From assembly GCA_029959365.1 (NCBI GenBank), contig JASCOA010000001.1:62001-126000 (forward strand): DNA of 64,000 bases. Reading direction: 5' to 3'. The notes beneath the pieces are model-generated. The model worked only from the letters and a program-made list of their open reading frames with translations. It had not been told where the DNA came from and did not search any database. Source of the stretch: Microbacteriaceae bacterium PS02343. GTDB lineage: Bacteria; Actinomycetota; Actinomycetes; Actinomycetales; Microbacteriaceae. A program made the position numbers and the translations under genes. Numbering within the stretch: position 1 is the stretch's first letter; each line of letters begins with the position of its first letter. This document shows, one piece after another, positions 25,760 through 34,741 of the stretch.

Positions 25760-27330
25760 CAGGCGTGCGTCACGGCGGCCGGCTCAGCGAGCGGTTCGGT
25801 CGTGGTGTCACCGCGCAGGCGCTTCACGAGGGCCTCGGCGCTGATGAGGCACATCGGCAGGCCGATTCCGGGGGTCGTCGACGCGCCCGCGTAGAAGAGG
25901 TTCTTGAGCGAGCGGTCGGCGTTCGAGGCCCGGAACATGGCGCTCTGCCCGAGCGTGTGCGCCGGCCCGCCGAGGGCGCCGCCCTGGAAGGCGCCGAAGT
26001 CGTCGACGAAGTCGCCGGGTCCGTAGGTGCGGCGCACGCGGATGCGGCCGGCCAGATCGTCGATGCCGGCCCAGTCCGCGACCTGCCGGATCACCTTGTC
26101 GGCGTAGGCCTCGACGCCGGGGGAGCCGTCGCCGTCCTCCTCGCCGCGCCCGATGGACGGGTCGGCGGGCACCGGGATCAGCACGAAGAGGTTCTCCATG
26201 CCCTCCGGCGCCGTCGATGCGTCGACGCCGCTCGGCTTGCAGACGTAGACGCTCGGCACGTCGGGCAGCCGCGGGTCGTCGCCGTAGATCGCGTCGAAGT
26301 TGGCGTGCCAGTCGCTGGTGAAGAAGAGGTTGTGGTGCTCGAGCTCGGGCACGCGGCCCTCGATGCCCAGGTAGACGAGGATCGCGCTGAAGCCCGGGGG
26401 CACCTTCTTCCAGCGGCGCTCGGAGCGCTCGTCGGTGCGGCCCAGCAGGGCCGTCTCGGTGTGGTGGCGGTCAGCGGCGCTGACGACCGCATCCGCCTCC
26501 ATCCGCTCGCCGGAGGCCAGCTCGACGCCGGTCGTGCGCGACCCCTGCTGCAGGATGCGAGCCACGGGTGCGGCGGTGCGGATCTCGACGCCGGCGCGGG
26601 TCGCGACGCCCGCGATCGCGTCGATGAGCGTGCCGAAGCCGCCCTGCGGGTAGAGCACGCCGCCCTCGAGGTCGAGGTGGCTCATCAGGTGGTAGAGGCT
26701 CGGGGTCGAGTACGGCGAGCCGCCGAGGAACACGGCCGGGTAGCCGAGGATCTGCCGCAGCCGCACGTCGTCCGTGACCGTCGCCGCGTAGCGGTCGAGG
26801 CTCTGCGTGAGCAGCCGCACGAGCTTCGGCAGCCGAGCCAGCACCTCGGGCGCGAAGAAGACGGGGCGCAGCGAGCCGAAGCTCGTGTAGAGGAACCGCC
26901 GCTTGGCCAGCTCGTAAGCCTCCTCCGAGGAGTCGAGGTAGCGCTCGAGACGCGCGCCGGCGCCCGGGTCGATGCGGTCGAAGAGCGCCACGTTGGCCTC
27001 GCGGCTCGCGGCCACGTCGATGGGCTCGCGGAAGCCCTCGGCGAAGACCCGGTAGCCGGGGTTGAGGCGCTGCAGGTCGAGCTGCTCGCCGGCGCTCGTG
27101 CCGAAGAGCTTGAAGAAGTGGTCGAACACCTCGGGCATCAGGTACCAGCTGGGCCCCATGTCGAAGCGGAAGCCGTCGCGCTCCCAGACGCCGGCGCGGC
27201 CGCCGAGCACCTCGCGGCCCTCGAGCAGCGTCACGCGGTGACCGTCGCGGGCGAGCAGGGCGGCGGATGCGAGGCCGCCGATGCCGCCGCCGATCACGAT
27301 CGCGCGGCTGCCGGGTTCGAGCGCGCTCAC
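25759..27330 (-). CDS. crtI: Phytoene desaturase
   Basis: 523 residues. The FAD-binding motif V-I-G-G-G-I-G-G-L-A-S-A lies near residue 12, followed by the long oxidoreductase domain. The C-terminal CrtI signature (G-A-S-T-T-P-G-I-G-L-P-M-C-L-I-S-A) is present. It converts phytoene to lycopene at the membrane. The GTG start overlaps the crtB stop by four bases. A 938-residue open frame through crtB is an out-of-phase artefact. Confidence 0.95.
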   Translation of the reverse strand: MSALEPGSRAIVIGGGIGGLASAALLARDGHRVTLLEGREVLGGRAGVWERDGFRFDMGPSWYLMPEVFDHFFKLFGTSAGEQLDLQRLNPGYRVFAEGFREPIDVAASREANVALFDRIDPGAGARLERYLDSSEEAYELAKRRFLYTSFGSLRPVFFAPEVLARLPKLVRLLTQSLDRYAATVTDDVRLRQILGYPAVFLGGSPYSTPSLYHLMSHLDLEGGVLYPQGGFGTLIDAIAGVATRAGVEIRTAAPVARILQQGSRTTGVELASGERMEADAVVSAADRHHTETALLGRTDERSERRWKKVPPGFSAILVYLGIEGRVPELEHHNLFFTSDWHANFDAIYGDDPRLPDVPSVYVCKPSGVDASTAPEGMENLFVLIPVPADPSIGRGEEDGDGSPGVEAYADKVIRQVADWAGIDDLAGRIRVRRTYGPGDFVDDFGAFQGGALGGPAHTLGQSAMFRASNADRSLKNLFYAGASTTPGIGLPMCLISAEALVKRLRGDTTTEPLAEPAAVTHA

Positions 27331-28217
27331 TTCGTGACCGCCTGCGCGGCGAGGCGCCACTTCACGGCGGCGGGCACGCGCACGCGCGCCTCGATCAGCC
27401 GGTCGGCGGGCGTGCGGCGGATGCGCACGTTGAGCTCCTGGAACAGCGCCTGCGCCAGCCACACGGCGCGACGGGCACCCGCCGGCAGCTCGGGCACGAT
27501 CGCTGCCGAGACGGCCAGGTCGGCGTCGATGTCGTCGACGAGGCGCAGCTTGTCCTCCTCGGTGAAGGATCCGACCGCGACGCCCGGGAAGTAGCTGCGG
27601 CCGAGGGTGTGGAAGTCGGCGGCGAGGTCGCGCAGGAAGTTGACCTTCTGGAACGCGGCGCCGAGCTTGCGGGCGCCCTCGACGAGCCGCGCATCCTGCT
27701 CCGGCGTCACGGTCTCGCCGTGCAGGAAGGCGCGCAGGCACATGAGGCCCACCACCTCGGCCGAGCCGTAGACGTACTCGTCGAAGCTGCGCTGGTCGTG
27801 CTCGCGCTGGTCGAGGTCCATGCGCATGGAGGCGAAGAAGGGGCGGGTCAGCTCCACACCGAAGCCCGTCGCCAGCGCGGTGCGGGCGAAGGCGTGCACG
27901 ACGAGGTTGGCGCTGAAGCCGTCCTCGAGCGCCTGCTCGGTGTCGCGCTCGAGGTCGTTCAGGATGCGGGCCGCCGCGAGCGCGTCGAGCCCGGCCTGGG
28001 TGGTCGCGCCGTCGACGACCTCGTCGGCGACGCGCACGAGCGCGTAGACGTCCTCCACCTGCGAGCGGATGGCCGGCGACAGCAGCCGCGTCGCCATCGC
28101 GAAGGAGGTCGAGTAGCGGGCGATCACGACGCGCGAGGAGTCGTGCGCCACGGAGCTGTAGAGGTCGAGGCGGCCTTCGGGGGCGTGACGGCGCTCCCGG
28201 CCCTGCTGCGCGGTCAT
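27327..28217 (-). CDS. crtB: Phytoene synthase
   Basis: 296 residues of the squalene/phytoene synthase family. The first Asp motif is in V-R-V-A-D-E-V-V-D-G (near 65-72) and the second in N-F-L-R-D-L-A-A-D-F-H-T-L-G-R, both binding Mg-diphosphate. It condenses two geranylgeranyl diphosphates to phytoene. The ATG overlaps the crtE stop (TGATG). Confidence 0.95.
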   Translation of the reverse strand: MTAQQGRERRHAPEGRLDLYSSVAHDSSRVVIARYSTSFAMATRLLSPAIRSQVEDVYALVRVADEVVDGATTQAGLDALAAARILNDLERDTEQALEDGFSANLVVHAFARTALATGFGVELTRPFFASMRMDLDQREHDQRSFDEYVYGSAEVVGLMCLRAFLHGETVTPEQDARLVEGARKLGAAFQKVNFLRDLAADFHTLGRSYFPGVAVGSFTEEDKLRLVDDIDADLAVSAAIVPELPAGARRAVWLAQALFQELNVRIRRTPADRLIEARVRVPAAVKWRLAAQAVTK

Positions 28218-29284
28218 CAGCGCACCCGGTCCAGCATCGGCTCGACGAGCGGGCGGATCGCATCCCGCACCGACTGCGGCACCCACTCGTGGGCGAGCAG
28301 GGCGTCGGCGCGCACGGCGTGCTCGCGCACGAGCTCCTCGGCGAAGGCGCGGGCGCCGCAGGCCTCGAGCGCGGCGCGGGCCACGGCGGCCTCCTCCTCG
28401 CAGAGGTCGGGCTTGCCGACCAGGTGCTGCAGGTCGGCCCAGGCGCTGGTGCGCGCGGCGTAGGCGATGAGCGCGGTGCGCTTGCCCTCGCGCAGGTCGC
28501 CGAGGGTGGTCTTGCCGGTCTGCACCTCGCTGCCGAACACCCCGAGCAGGTCGTCGACGATCTGGTACGCCACACCGAGCTCGCGGCCGGCCTCGGCGAG
28601 GGCGTCGACGACGCGCAGCTCGGCTCCGGCGAGCAGGGCTCCGGCCTGCAGCGGGCACTCGAAGGAGTAGACGGCGGTCTTGTAGCGCTCCATCCGCACG
28701 ATCTCGGCGACCTCCGCGGAGGAGTCCAGCGACATGTCGAGGTCCATGAGCTCGCCGGCGGCCGAGGCGAAGAGCGCCTCGTCCATGACCTCGAGCAGGC
28801 GGCCGCGCAGCACGTCCTCCACCCCGGAGTGGTCGATGAGGCGGTAGGCGTTGAAGAGCGCGAGATCGCCGGCGATGACGGCGGCGGATGCGCCCCGGTG
28901 CTCGGCGTCGGATGCGGCGGCCCCGCGCTGCACGGCCCGGTCCCGGTAGCGGCCTGCGATGTTCGGCACGCCCCGGCGCTGGAAGTCGCGGTCGATGACG
29001 TCGTCGTGCACGACGAGGGCCGTGTGCAGCAGCTCGAAGGCGGCGGCGACGTAGGCGGCGGCGGTGCGATCCTCGCCGCCGAGGGCCTCGTAGGTGGTGA
29101 GCACGAGACGGGGTCGGAAGCGCTTGCCGCCGACGGTGGCGCGCTCGATCTCCGACCAGAGCTCGACGAAGTCCGGTCCGTACGATTCGGCGCGCTTGCG
29201 GCTGAGCGAGAAGAGCCGCTCCAGCACCGCGTCGACCGCCGCGCCCGCCTCCCGGGCGTCGATGATCGGGGGCTGCGCTTCCAT
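28217..29284 (-). CDS. crtE: Geranylgeranyl diphosphate synthase (trans-isoprenyl diphosphate synthase)
   Basis: 355 residues. The first Asp-rich motif H-D-D-V-I-D-R-D lies near 93-100 and the second I-V-D-D-L-L-G-V-F-G near 240. The chain-length region is compatible with a C20 product, and position at the head of the carotenoid operon supports this. The ATG lies five bases after TACCCT (29290-29295, minus strand), so the operon promoter sits in the 46-base gap shared with divergent idi. Confidence 0.92.
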   Translation of the reverse strand: MEAQPPIIDAREAGAAVDAVLERLFSLSRKRAESYGPDFVELWSEIERATVGGKRFRPRLVLTTYEALGGEDRTAAAYVAAAFELLHTALVVHDDVIDRDFQRRGVPNIAGRYRDRAVQRGAAASDAEHRGASAAVIAGDLALFNAYRLIDHSGVEDVLRGRLLEVMDEALFASAAGELMDLDMSLDSSAEVAEIVRMERYKTAVYSFECPLQAGALLAGAELRVVDALAEAGRELGVAYQIVDDLLGVFGSEVQTGKTTLGDLREGKRTALIAYAARTSAWADLQHLVGKPDLCEEEAAVARAALEACGARAFAEELVREHAVRADALLAHEWVPQSVRDAIRPLVEPMLDRVR

Positions 29285-29330
29285 ACTTGAGGGTAACGTG
29301 GGGGCGTTCGGCGACCAGGAGGCGACGCAG

Positions 29331-29870
29331 GTGGTACACAGCATCACGAGCACCCAGCTCGACGAGGAGCTCGTCGTGCTGCTCGACGACTCCGGCAGCC
29401 CGATCGGCACCGCCGCGAAGGCCACCGTGCACGACGCCGAGACGCCGCTGCACCTGGCGTTCTCGTGCCACGTCGTCGACGCCGAGGGCCGCGTGCTGGT
29501 CACCCGCCGCGCGCTCGAGAAGATCACCTGGCCGGGCGTCTGGACCAACTCCTTCTGCGGCCACCCGGCGCCGGGGGAGTCCTTCGAGGACGCCATCCGC
29601 CGCCGAGCCCTGTTCGAGCTGGGCGCCGAGCTCGAGGCCATCGAGCCGCTGCTGCCGGACTTCCGCTATCGCGCCGTGGACGCCAGCGGCATCGTCGAGC
29701 ACGAGATCTGCCCGGTCTACCGCGCCCGCCTCGTCGGCGAACTGCAGCCGAACCCCGCCGAGGTCGAGGAGTTCGCCTGGACCACCCCCGACGCCCTGCG
29801 CGCCGCCGCGCTCGGCACCCCCTTCGCCTTCAGCCCCTGGCTCGTCTGGCAGCTCGAGCAGGGCGCCTGA
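29331..29870 (+). CDS. idi: Isopentenyl-diphosphate delta-isomerase, type I
   Basis: 179 residues from a GTG with AGGAGG eight bases upstream; longer frames from 29094 read antisense through crtE and are rejected. It carries the active-site S-F-C-G-H-P and the Nudix-like helix E-S-F-E-D-A-I-R-R-R-A-L-F-E-L-G, then E-H-E-I-C-P-V-Y with the catalytic Glu. It interconverts IPP and DMAPP. DMAPP is needed both as primer for CrtE and as donor for CrtEb, explaining its place divergent to the crt operon. Confidence 0.95.
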   Translation: MVHSITSTQLDEELVVLLDDSGSPIGTAAKATVHDAETPLHLAFSCHVVDAEGRVLVTRRALEKITWPGVWTNSFCGHPAPGESFEDAIRRRALFELGAELEAIEPLLPDFRYRAVDASGIVEHEICPVYRARLVGELQPNPAEVEEFAWTTPDALRAAALGTPFAFSPWLVWQLEQGA

Positions 29871-29884
29871 CCCGCGCTCGCCAG

Positions 29885-29970
29885 CACCGGCATCCGCTGG
29901 TCCGTCGCCCGCCGCTCGCGCCGCATCCCACCACCCCGTCGCGGGGTACCGAATGCAGCGGATGCCGGTG
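29885..29970. repeat. 15-bp perfect inverted repeat between convergent idi and dcd
   Basis: 29885-29899 and 29956-29970 are exact reverse complements separated by 56 bases. Each arm contains the recurrent GCATCCGC/GCGGATGC octamer. It may be a large hairpin at the end of idi, or chance pairing caused by the abundant octamer. Confidence 0.5.
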
Positions 29971-30097
29971 AACAGCAGCGCAAGAGCTTGGCTTCGAGCC
30001 GGTCGGCGGCATCAGATGCTGCATTTCGCACCGGCCGCGACTCCGACGACAGAGTCCTGACGCATCGAGCCGACCCGAAGCGGACGAGCGGATGCGG

Positions 30098-30703
30098 TCA
30101 GGCGCCGGTCGCACCCGCGTCGGTCGCCGTCACGTCGGTGCGGTGGAAGTTCTGGAAGGAGCGCGACGCCGTCGGCCCGCGCTGGCCCTGGTACCGGGAG
30201 AAGTAGTCGGCGGAGCCGTAGGGCTTCTCGGCCGGCGAGGTGAGCTTGAAGAAGCACAGCTGGCCGATCTTCATGCCGGGCCAGAGCTTGATCGGCAGGG
30301 TCGCGACGTTCGACAGCTCGAGGGTCACGTGCCCCGAGAAGCCGGGGTCGATGAAGCCGGCGGTCGAGTGCGTCAGCAGGCCGAGGCGGCCAAGCGAGCT
30401 CTTGCCCTCGAGGCGCGCGGCGATGTCGTCGGGCAGCGTGATCTGCTCGTAGGTGGCGCCGAGCACGAACTCGCCGGGGTGCAGGATGAACGGCTCGTTC
30501 GGGTCCGACTCGATGAGGCGGGTGAGCTCCGGCTGGTCGACCGACGGGTCGATGAACGGGTACTTGTGGTTGTCGAAGAGCCGGAAGAACCGGTCGAGAC
30601 GCACGTCGAAGCTCGAGGGCTGCAGCAGCTCCGGCAGGTAGGGGTCGAGGCCGATGCGGCCGCCGTCGATCTCGCTGCGGATGTCGCGGTCGCTGAGGAG
30701 CAT
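30098..30703 (-). CDS. dcd: dCTP deaminase, probably the bifunctional dUMP-forming type
   Basis: 201 residues, normal length. It shows the dUTPase-like trimer fold blocks [31 protein letters not shown] and the C-terminal Y-Q-G-Q-R-G-P-T that closes over the nucleotide. Actinobacterial Dcd proteins of this type deaminate dCTP and cleave the dUTP to dUMP; this is known for the mycobacterial enzyme and inferred here. The ATG is six bases after TACGAT (30710-30715, minus strand), leaderless type. Confidence 0.95.
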   Translation of the reverse strand: MLLSDRDIRSEIDGGRIGLDPYLPELLQPSSFDVRLDRFFRLFDNHKYPFIDPSVDQPELTRLIESDPNEPFILHPGEFVLGATYEQITLPDDIAARLEGKSSLGRLGLLTHSTAGFIDPGFSGHVTLELSNVATLPIKLWPGMKIGQLCFFKLTSPAEKPYGSADYFSRYQGQRGPTASRSFQNFHRTDVTATDAGATGA

Positions 30704-30777
30704 GGTGAAATCGTAGAGCCTGGCGCGGGCTCAGCCGGGTCCCGCTAAGATCGTCAGCACCGCCGCGAGGCGGTTTC

Positions 30778-30851
30778 GCGGATGTAGTTCAATGGTAGAA
30801 CTTCAGCTTCCCAAGCTGATAGCGCGGGTTCGATTCCCGTCATCCGCTCCA
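30778..30851 (+). tRNA. tRNA-Gly (anticodon CCC)
   Basis: A complete cloverleaf. The acceptor stem GCGGATG/CATCCGC pairs over seven bases. The anticodon stem TCAGC/GCTGA encloses loop TTCCCAA with anticodon CCC, reading GGG. The T arm contains GGTTCGATTCC. The CCA end is encoded (30849-30851). A TAAGAT hexamer at about 30746-30751 is a likely -10 box. Confidence 0.95.
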
Positions 30852-30867
30852 CTCCGCTCCGTCGGCC

Positions 30868-33042
30868 TCACCGCGCCGAGGCCTGGAACCCCCGCAACCG
30901 CAGGCTGTTCAGCACCACGAACACCGACGAGAACGCCATCGCGGCGCCTGCGACGATCGGGTTGAGCAGCGCGAGCATCGCCACCGGCAGTGCCGCCACG
31001 TTGTAGGCGAAGGCCCAGAACAGGTTGCCGCGGATCACGCCGAGGGTGCGGCGGGCGAGGCGCACGGCGTCGGGCACCACGCGCAGGTCGCCGCTCACGA
31101 TCGTGATGTCGCTGGCCGCGATCGCCGCATCCGTGCCGCCGCCCATCGCGAGGCCCAGGTCGGCCGCGGCGAGCGCCGCCGCGTCGTTGACGCCGTCGCC
31201 GACCATGGCGACGACCCGTCCGTGGGCCTGCAGGTCGCGGATCGCCTCGAGCTTGCCCGCCGGGGTCACCCCGGCGCGCACGTCGTCGATGCCGACCGCC
31301 GCAGCGACGGCGCGGGCAGCGCCCTCGTTGTCGCCGGTGAGCAGCACGGGGGTGAGTCCGAGCGCGCGCAGCGAGGCGATCGCGGCGGCGGAACCCTCCT
31401 TGACGGTGTCGGCGACGGCGATCAGGCCGAGCATCCGGCCGTCCGCGGCGATGCCGACGACGGTCGCGCCCGAGCGCTCGAGTCGAGCCGCGGCGGGCTC
31501 CAGCTCGTCGGTGGCGATCGACCAGTCGCTCATCAGCCAGCCGAGCTTGCCGGCCACGACGAGGCGGCCCTCGACGACGGCCTGCACGCCGGCACCGGGG
31601 TGCGAGGCGAACGATTCGGCGGGCGTGAAGGGCGAAGCGGATGCGATGGCCCGCCCGACCGGGTGCTCCGAGCCGTCCTCGGCGCCCGCGGCGAGCGCGA
31701 GCAGGGTCTCGCGGGCGACGCCGGATGCGGGCACGACGTCGCTCACGCGCATCCGCCCCTCCGTCACCGTGCCGGTCTTGTCGAGCACGACCGTGTCGAT
31801 GCGACGGGTCTGCTCGAGCACCTGCGGGCCACGGATGAGGATGCCCAGCTGCGCCCCGCGCCCGGTGCCCACGAGCAGCGCGGTCGGCGTCGCGAGCCCG
31901 AGCGCGCAGGGGCAGGCGATGATGAGCGTCGTCACGGCGGCCGTGAACGCCACCTCGAGCGGTGCACCGGCGATGAGCCAGCCGGCGAAGGCGATGGCCG
32001 CGAGGCCGAAGACCACGGGCACGAAGACGCTCGAGACGCGGTCGGCGAGGCGCTGCACCTCGGCCTTGCCGCTCTGCGCCTGCTCGAGCAGGCGGCCCAT
32101 CCGGGCCAGCTCGGTATCGCCGCCCACCCGGCGCACCTCGACCACGAGGCGCCCGGAGGCGTTGACCGTCGCGCCGACGACCGTGTCGCCCGGCCCGACC
32201 TCGACGGGCACGGACTCGCCGGAGAGCATGCTCGCGTCGACGGCCGAGGAGCCCTCGACCACCAGGCCGTCGGCGGGGATCTTCTCGCCCGGGCGCACGA
32301 CCACGCGGTCGCCGACCTGCAGCTGCGCCACGGGCACCCGCGTCTCGACGCCGTCCCGCAGCAGCGAGGCCTCCTTCGCGCCGAGCTCGAGCAGCGCCTG
32401 CAGAGCGGCCCCGGACTCGCGCTTGGCCCGGTGCTCCACCCAGCGCCCGGCGAGCACGAAGACGGTCACGATCGCCGCGACCTCGAGGTAGATCTCGCCC
32501 GCGCCCTGCGAGGGGTGCCCGAGCAGGGTGATCTCCATGCGCATGCCGGTGCGACCGGCCATGCCGAAGAAGAGCGCGTAGAGCGACCAGCCGAGCGCGG
32601 CGAGCACGCCGACGCTCACGAGGGTGTCCATGGTCACGGCGCCGTGGCGCAGGTTCATCGCCGCGGCGCGGTGGAACGGCCAGGCGCCCCAGAGCGCCAC
32701 GGGCGCGCCGAGAGCGAGCACGAGCCACTGCCAGTTCGGGAACTGCAGGGCCGGCGCCATCGAGAGCACGAGCACGGGCAGCGCGAGTGCGGCGCTGATC
32801 AGCAGTCGCTGCAGCAGCGGGTCGCGCTGGGGCGGCGCGGCGGGCGAGCGCACCGCGTAGCCGGCGGCCTCGACCGCGGCCACGAGCTCGTCACGGGAGA
32901 CCCCCTCCGAGCGGACGCTCGCCTTCTCCGTCGCGTAGTTGACGCTCGCCTCGACGCCCGGCAGCTTGTTGAGCTTGCGCTCGATGCGGTTGGCGCACGA
33001 CGCGCAGGTCATGCCCTCGATGTCGAGGGTCTGCTCGCTCAC
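30868..33042 (-). CDS. copA: Copper-transporting P1B-type ATPase
   Basis: 724 residues. An N-terminal heavy-metal domain carries G-M-T-C-A-S-C. Eight membrane helices include the Cu(I) channel motif C-P-C in I-I-A-C-P-C-A-L-G near residue 377. The phosphorylation site D-K-T-G-T is near 417, then the nucleotide-domain H-P dipeptide (S-E-H-P-V-G) and the hinge G-D-G-V-N-D near 615. It exports Cu(I) using ATP. The GTG start overlaps the copZ stop by four bases, and csoR heads the operon. Confidence 0.95.
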   Translation of the reverse strand: MSEQTLDIEGMTCASCANRIERKLNKLPGVEASVNYATEKASVRSEGVSRDELVAAVEAAGYAVRSPAAPPQRDPLLQRLLISAALALPVLVLSMAPALQFPNWQWLVLALGAPVALWGAWPFHRAAAMNLRHGAVTMDTLVSVGVLAALGWSLYALFFGMAGRTGMRMEITLLGHPSQGAGEIYLEVAAIVTVFVLAGRWVEHRAKRESGAALQALLELGAKEASLLRDGVETRVPVAQLQVGDRVVVRPGEKIPADGLVVEGSSAVDASMLSGESVPVEVGPGDTVVGATVNASGRLVVEVRRVGGDTELARMGRLLEQAQSGKAEVQRLADRVSSVFVPVVFGLAAIAFAGWLIAGAPLEVAFTAAVTTLIIACPCALGLATPTALLVGTGRGAQLGILIRGPQVLEQTRRIDTVVLDKTGTVTEGRMRVSDVVPASGVARETLLALAAGAEDGSEHPVGRAIASASPFTPAESFASHPGAGVQAVVEGRLVVAGKLGWLMSDWSIATDELEPAAARLERSGATVVGIAADGRMLGLIAVADTVKEGSAAAIASLRALGLTPVLLTGDNEGAARAVAAAVGIDDVRAGVTPAGKLEAIRDLQAHGRVVAMVGDGVNDAAALAAADLGLAMGGGTDAAIAASDITIVSGDLRVVPDAVRLARRTLGVIRGNLFWAFAYNVAALPVAMLALLNPIVAGAAMAFSSVFVVLNSLRLRGFQASAR

Positions 33043-33272
33043 TCCGCCGTGCTGCCGGCGACGGCGTAGCCGGCCTCCTCGACAGCCGAGCGGATGCGGT
33101 CGTCATCGACCGGCGCGCTCGTCACGATGCTGACGCGGGACTCGCCGCCGACCCGCAGGTCGACGGTGACGCCCTGCACCTCGGGCAGCTCGGAGAGCTC
33201 CTCGGTGACGCTGGCGACGCAGTGCGCGCAGGTCATGCCCGTGACGAGCACCTCCTGGATCTCGTTCGACAT
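33039..33272 (-). CDS. copZ: CopZ-type copper chaperone
   Basis: 77 residues: a single heavy-metal-associated ferredoxin-like domain with G-M-T-C-A-H-C near residue 12. It delivers Cu(I) to the adjacent ATPase. The ATG at 33272 is preferred to 33290 because GGAGGAGGACG lies directly before it. It is coupled to copA through GTGA. Confidence 0.92.
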   Translation of the reverse strand: MSNEIQEVLVTGMTCAHCVASVTEELSELPEVQGVTVDLRVGGESRVSIVTSAPVDDDRIRSAVEEAGYAVAGSTAE

Positions 33273-33286
33273 CTCGTCCTCCTCCT

Positions 33287-33583
33287 TCATGAGCGCACGA
33301 GGCGCGCGATCGCCGCGCTGGCCTCGCGCAGCTTCTCCTCGGCCACCGGCCCGCCCTCGGCGGTCGCCTGGGCGACGCAGTGGCTCAGGTGGTCCTCCAG
33401 CAGGTTGAGGGCCACCGTCTCGAGGGCCTTCGTGGCCGCCGAGACCTGGGTGAGGATGTCGATGCAGTAGACGTCCTCCTCCACCATGCGCGCGATGCCG
33501 CGCACCTGCCCCTCGGCGCGCTTGAGGCGCTTGAGCAGGTCGGCCTTGTCGTCCACGTAGCCGTGCGTCGGGTGTCCATCCAT
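33287..33583 (-). CDS. csoR: CsoR-family copper-sensing repressor
   Basis: 98 residues, all helical. It has the family's Cu(I) ligands: a Cys in E-D-V-Y-C-I-D-I-L, and the His/Cys pair in L-E-D-H-L-S-H-C-V. Copper binding releases it from DNA and opens expression of copZ-copA. It is the first gene of the operon, and its operator lies ten bases upstream of the ATG. A second ATG in another frame at 33579 is ignored. Confidence 0.93.
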   Translation of the reverse strand: MDGHPTHGYVDDKADLLKRLKRAEGQVRGIARMVEEDVYCIDILTQVSAATKALETVALNLLEDHLSHCVAQATAEGGPVAEEKLREASAAIARLVRS

Positions 33584-33592
33584 GCGGCCACC

Positions 33593-33609
33593 ATACCCCT
33601 GGGGGGTAT
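33593..33609. promoter_or_regulatory. CsoR operator, perfect GC palindrome
   Basis: ATACCCC-TGG-GGGGTAT is a perfect 7-3-7 palindrome immediately upstream of csoR. It matches the G/C-tract palindromes (TACCC...GGGTA) known for CsoR operators, so it very likely mediates copper autoregulation of csoR-copZ-copA. Confidence 0.85.
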
Positions 33610-33640
33610 CCCTGTCCAGGGTCGCCCTAAGCTCGGCCCC

Positions 33641-33940
33641 ATGCCCCACACCTTCGACCAGAAGATCGTCGACGCCGTCCTGCACCACATGAACGACGAC
33701 CACAACGACGACAGCCTGCTCATCGCCCGCGCATTCGGGGCCCCGGACGCCGAGCGCTCCGTCATGACCGCGCTCGACGGCGACGGCGGCACATGGCTCG
33801 TCACCGAGGCCGGGCACGAGCGGCAGCTGCAGGTGCCGTGGTCGCGGCCGATCACCGAGCGCCCGGAGATCCGCCGCGAGGTCGTCGTGCTCTACGACCG
33901 CGCCTGCGCCGCGCTCGGCCTCGAGCCTCGCCCGCACTGA
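33641..33940 (+). CDS. DUF2470-domain protein
   Basis: 99 residues with the DUF2470 opening I-V-D-A-V-L-H-H-M-N-D-D-H-N-D-D and a later P-W-S-R-P-I. DUF2470 occurs alone or fused to pyridoxamine-oxidase-like and HugZ-type heme-related proteins. Here it lies directly before a heme oxygenase, so a heme/iron link is plausible. The ATG is seven bases after TAAGCT (33628-33633), a leaderless-type start. Confidence 0.82.
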   Translation: MPHTFDQKIVDAVLHHMNDDHNDDSLLIARAFGAPDAERSVMTALDGDGGTWLVTEAGHERQLQVPWSRPITERPEIRREVVVLYDRACAALGLEPRPH

Positions 33941-33997
33941 CCGCTCACGGGATCCATCGGATCCCGTGATTCCCGAGGAAACGTCGGTGGGCTAGAG

Positions 33998-34016
33998 TAA
34001 GGCCACCCTCACCTAC
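33998..34016. promoter_or_regulatory. DtxR/IdeR-type iron box before the heme oxygenase gene
   Basis: The 19-base site TAAGGCCACCC-TCACCTAC agrees at 13 positions with the DtxR/IdeR consensus TTAGG-TTAGCCTAA-CCTAA. A TAGAGT -10 box (33993-33998) overlaps its left end. The site lies between promoter and start codon, where an iron-bound repressor would block transcription. Confidence 0.72.
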
Positions 34017-34029
34017 CTTGGGAGCCCTC

Positions 34030-34692
34030 ATGAGCGCCGACGTCATCTCCTTCTCCGCCGCCCTGCGCGAGCGCACCTGGAGCGGCCACAGCGACTCCGA
34101 GGGCGCCGGCTTCATGGACGACCTCATGAAGGGCAAGGGCTCGAAGGACGACTACGTCGCCCTCGTCGCCCAGCACTTCTTCATCTACGAGGCCATCGAG
34201 GGCGCGGCCGAGGTGCTCTGCGGCGATCCCGTCGCCGATCGCTTCATCACCCCCAAGCTCACCCGCCTGCCGGCGATCACCGACGACCTGCGCTTCCTGA
34301 TCGGCGACGACTGGCGCGAGCGGATCACCCCGCTGCCCAGCACGCAGCGCTACATGGACCGCCTGCGCTGGGTCGCGGCGACCGGATGGGGTGGCGGCTT
34401 CGTCGCGCACCACTACACGCGCTACCTCGGCGACCTCTCGGGCGGCCAGATCATCCGCACCCTCATGCAGCGCCAGTTCGGCTTCGACACGAACGGAGTG
34501 GGCTTCTACCTCTTCGCCGAGATCGCGAAGCCCAAGGAGTTCAAGGACACCTACCGCGAGCAGCTCGACGCCGTGGCCTGGGATGCCGAGGAGCGCGAGC
34601 GCGTCATCGACGAGGTGCTGCTCGCCTACCGCTTCAACACCGAGGTGTTCATCGACCTCGCCGCGGCGAAGGCGACCGCGCAGGTCGCCTGA
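34030..34692 (+). CDS. hmuO: Heme oxygenase (biliverdin-producing, HmuO-like)
   Basis: 220 residues, normal for the family. Proximal heme ligand His20 is in R-T-W-S-G-H-S, and the distal helix G-D-L-S-G-G-Q is near residue 137. It opens heme to biliverdin, CO and Fe2+, a step in using heme as an iron source. The ATG at 34030 with GGGAG upstream is used; an in-frame TTG at 34018 would overlap the iron box. Iron repression is expected from that box. Confidence 0.93.
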   Translation: MSADVISFSAALRERTWSGHSDSEGAGFMDDLMKGKGSKDDYVALVAQHFFIYEAIEGAAEVLCGDPVADRFITPKLTRLPAITDDLRFLIGDDWRERITPLPSTQRYMDRLRWVAATGWGGGFVAHHYTRYLGDLSGGQIIRTLMQRQFGFDTNGVGFYLFAEIAKPKEFKDTYREQLDAVAWDAEERERVIDEVLLAYRFNTEVFIDLAAAKATAQVA

Positions 34693-34741
34693 CCCCCTGC
34701 ATCCGCCCCCTCGGACGAGGACGAGCGGATGAGCGGATGCG

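Noticed and set aside
25759-28575. A 938-codon frame suggesting a CrtB-CrtI fusion
   Set aside because: The first third is crtB read in the wrong phase; crtB itself is intact in another frame and overlaps crtI by four bases.
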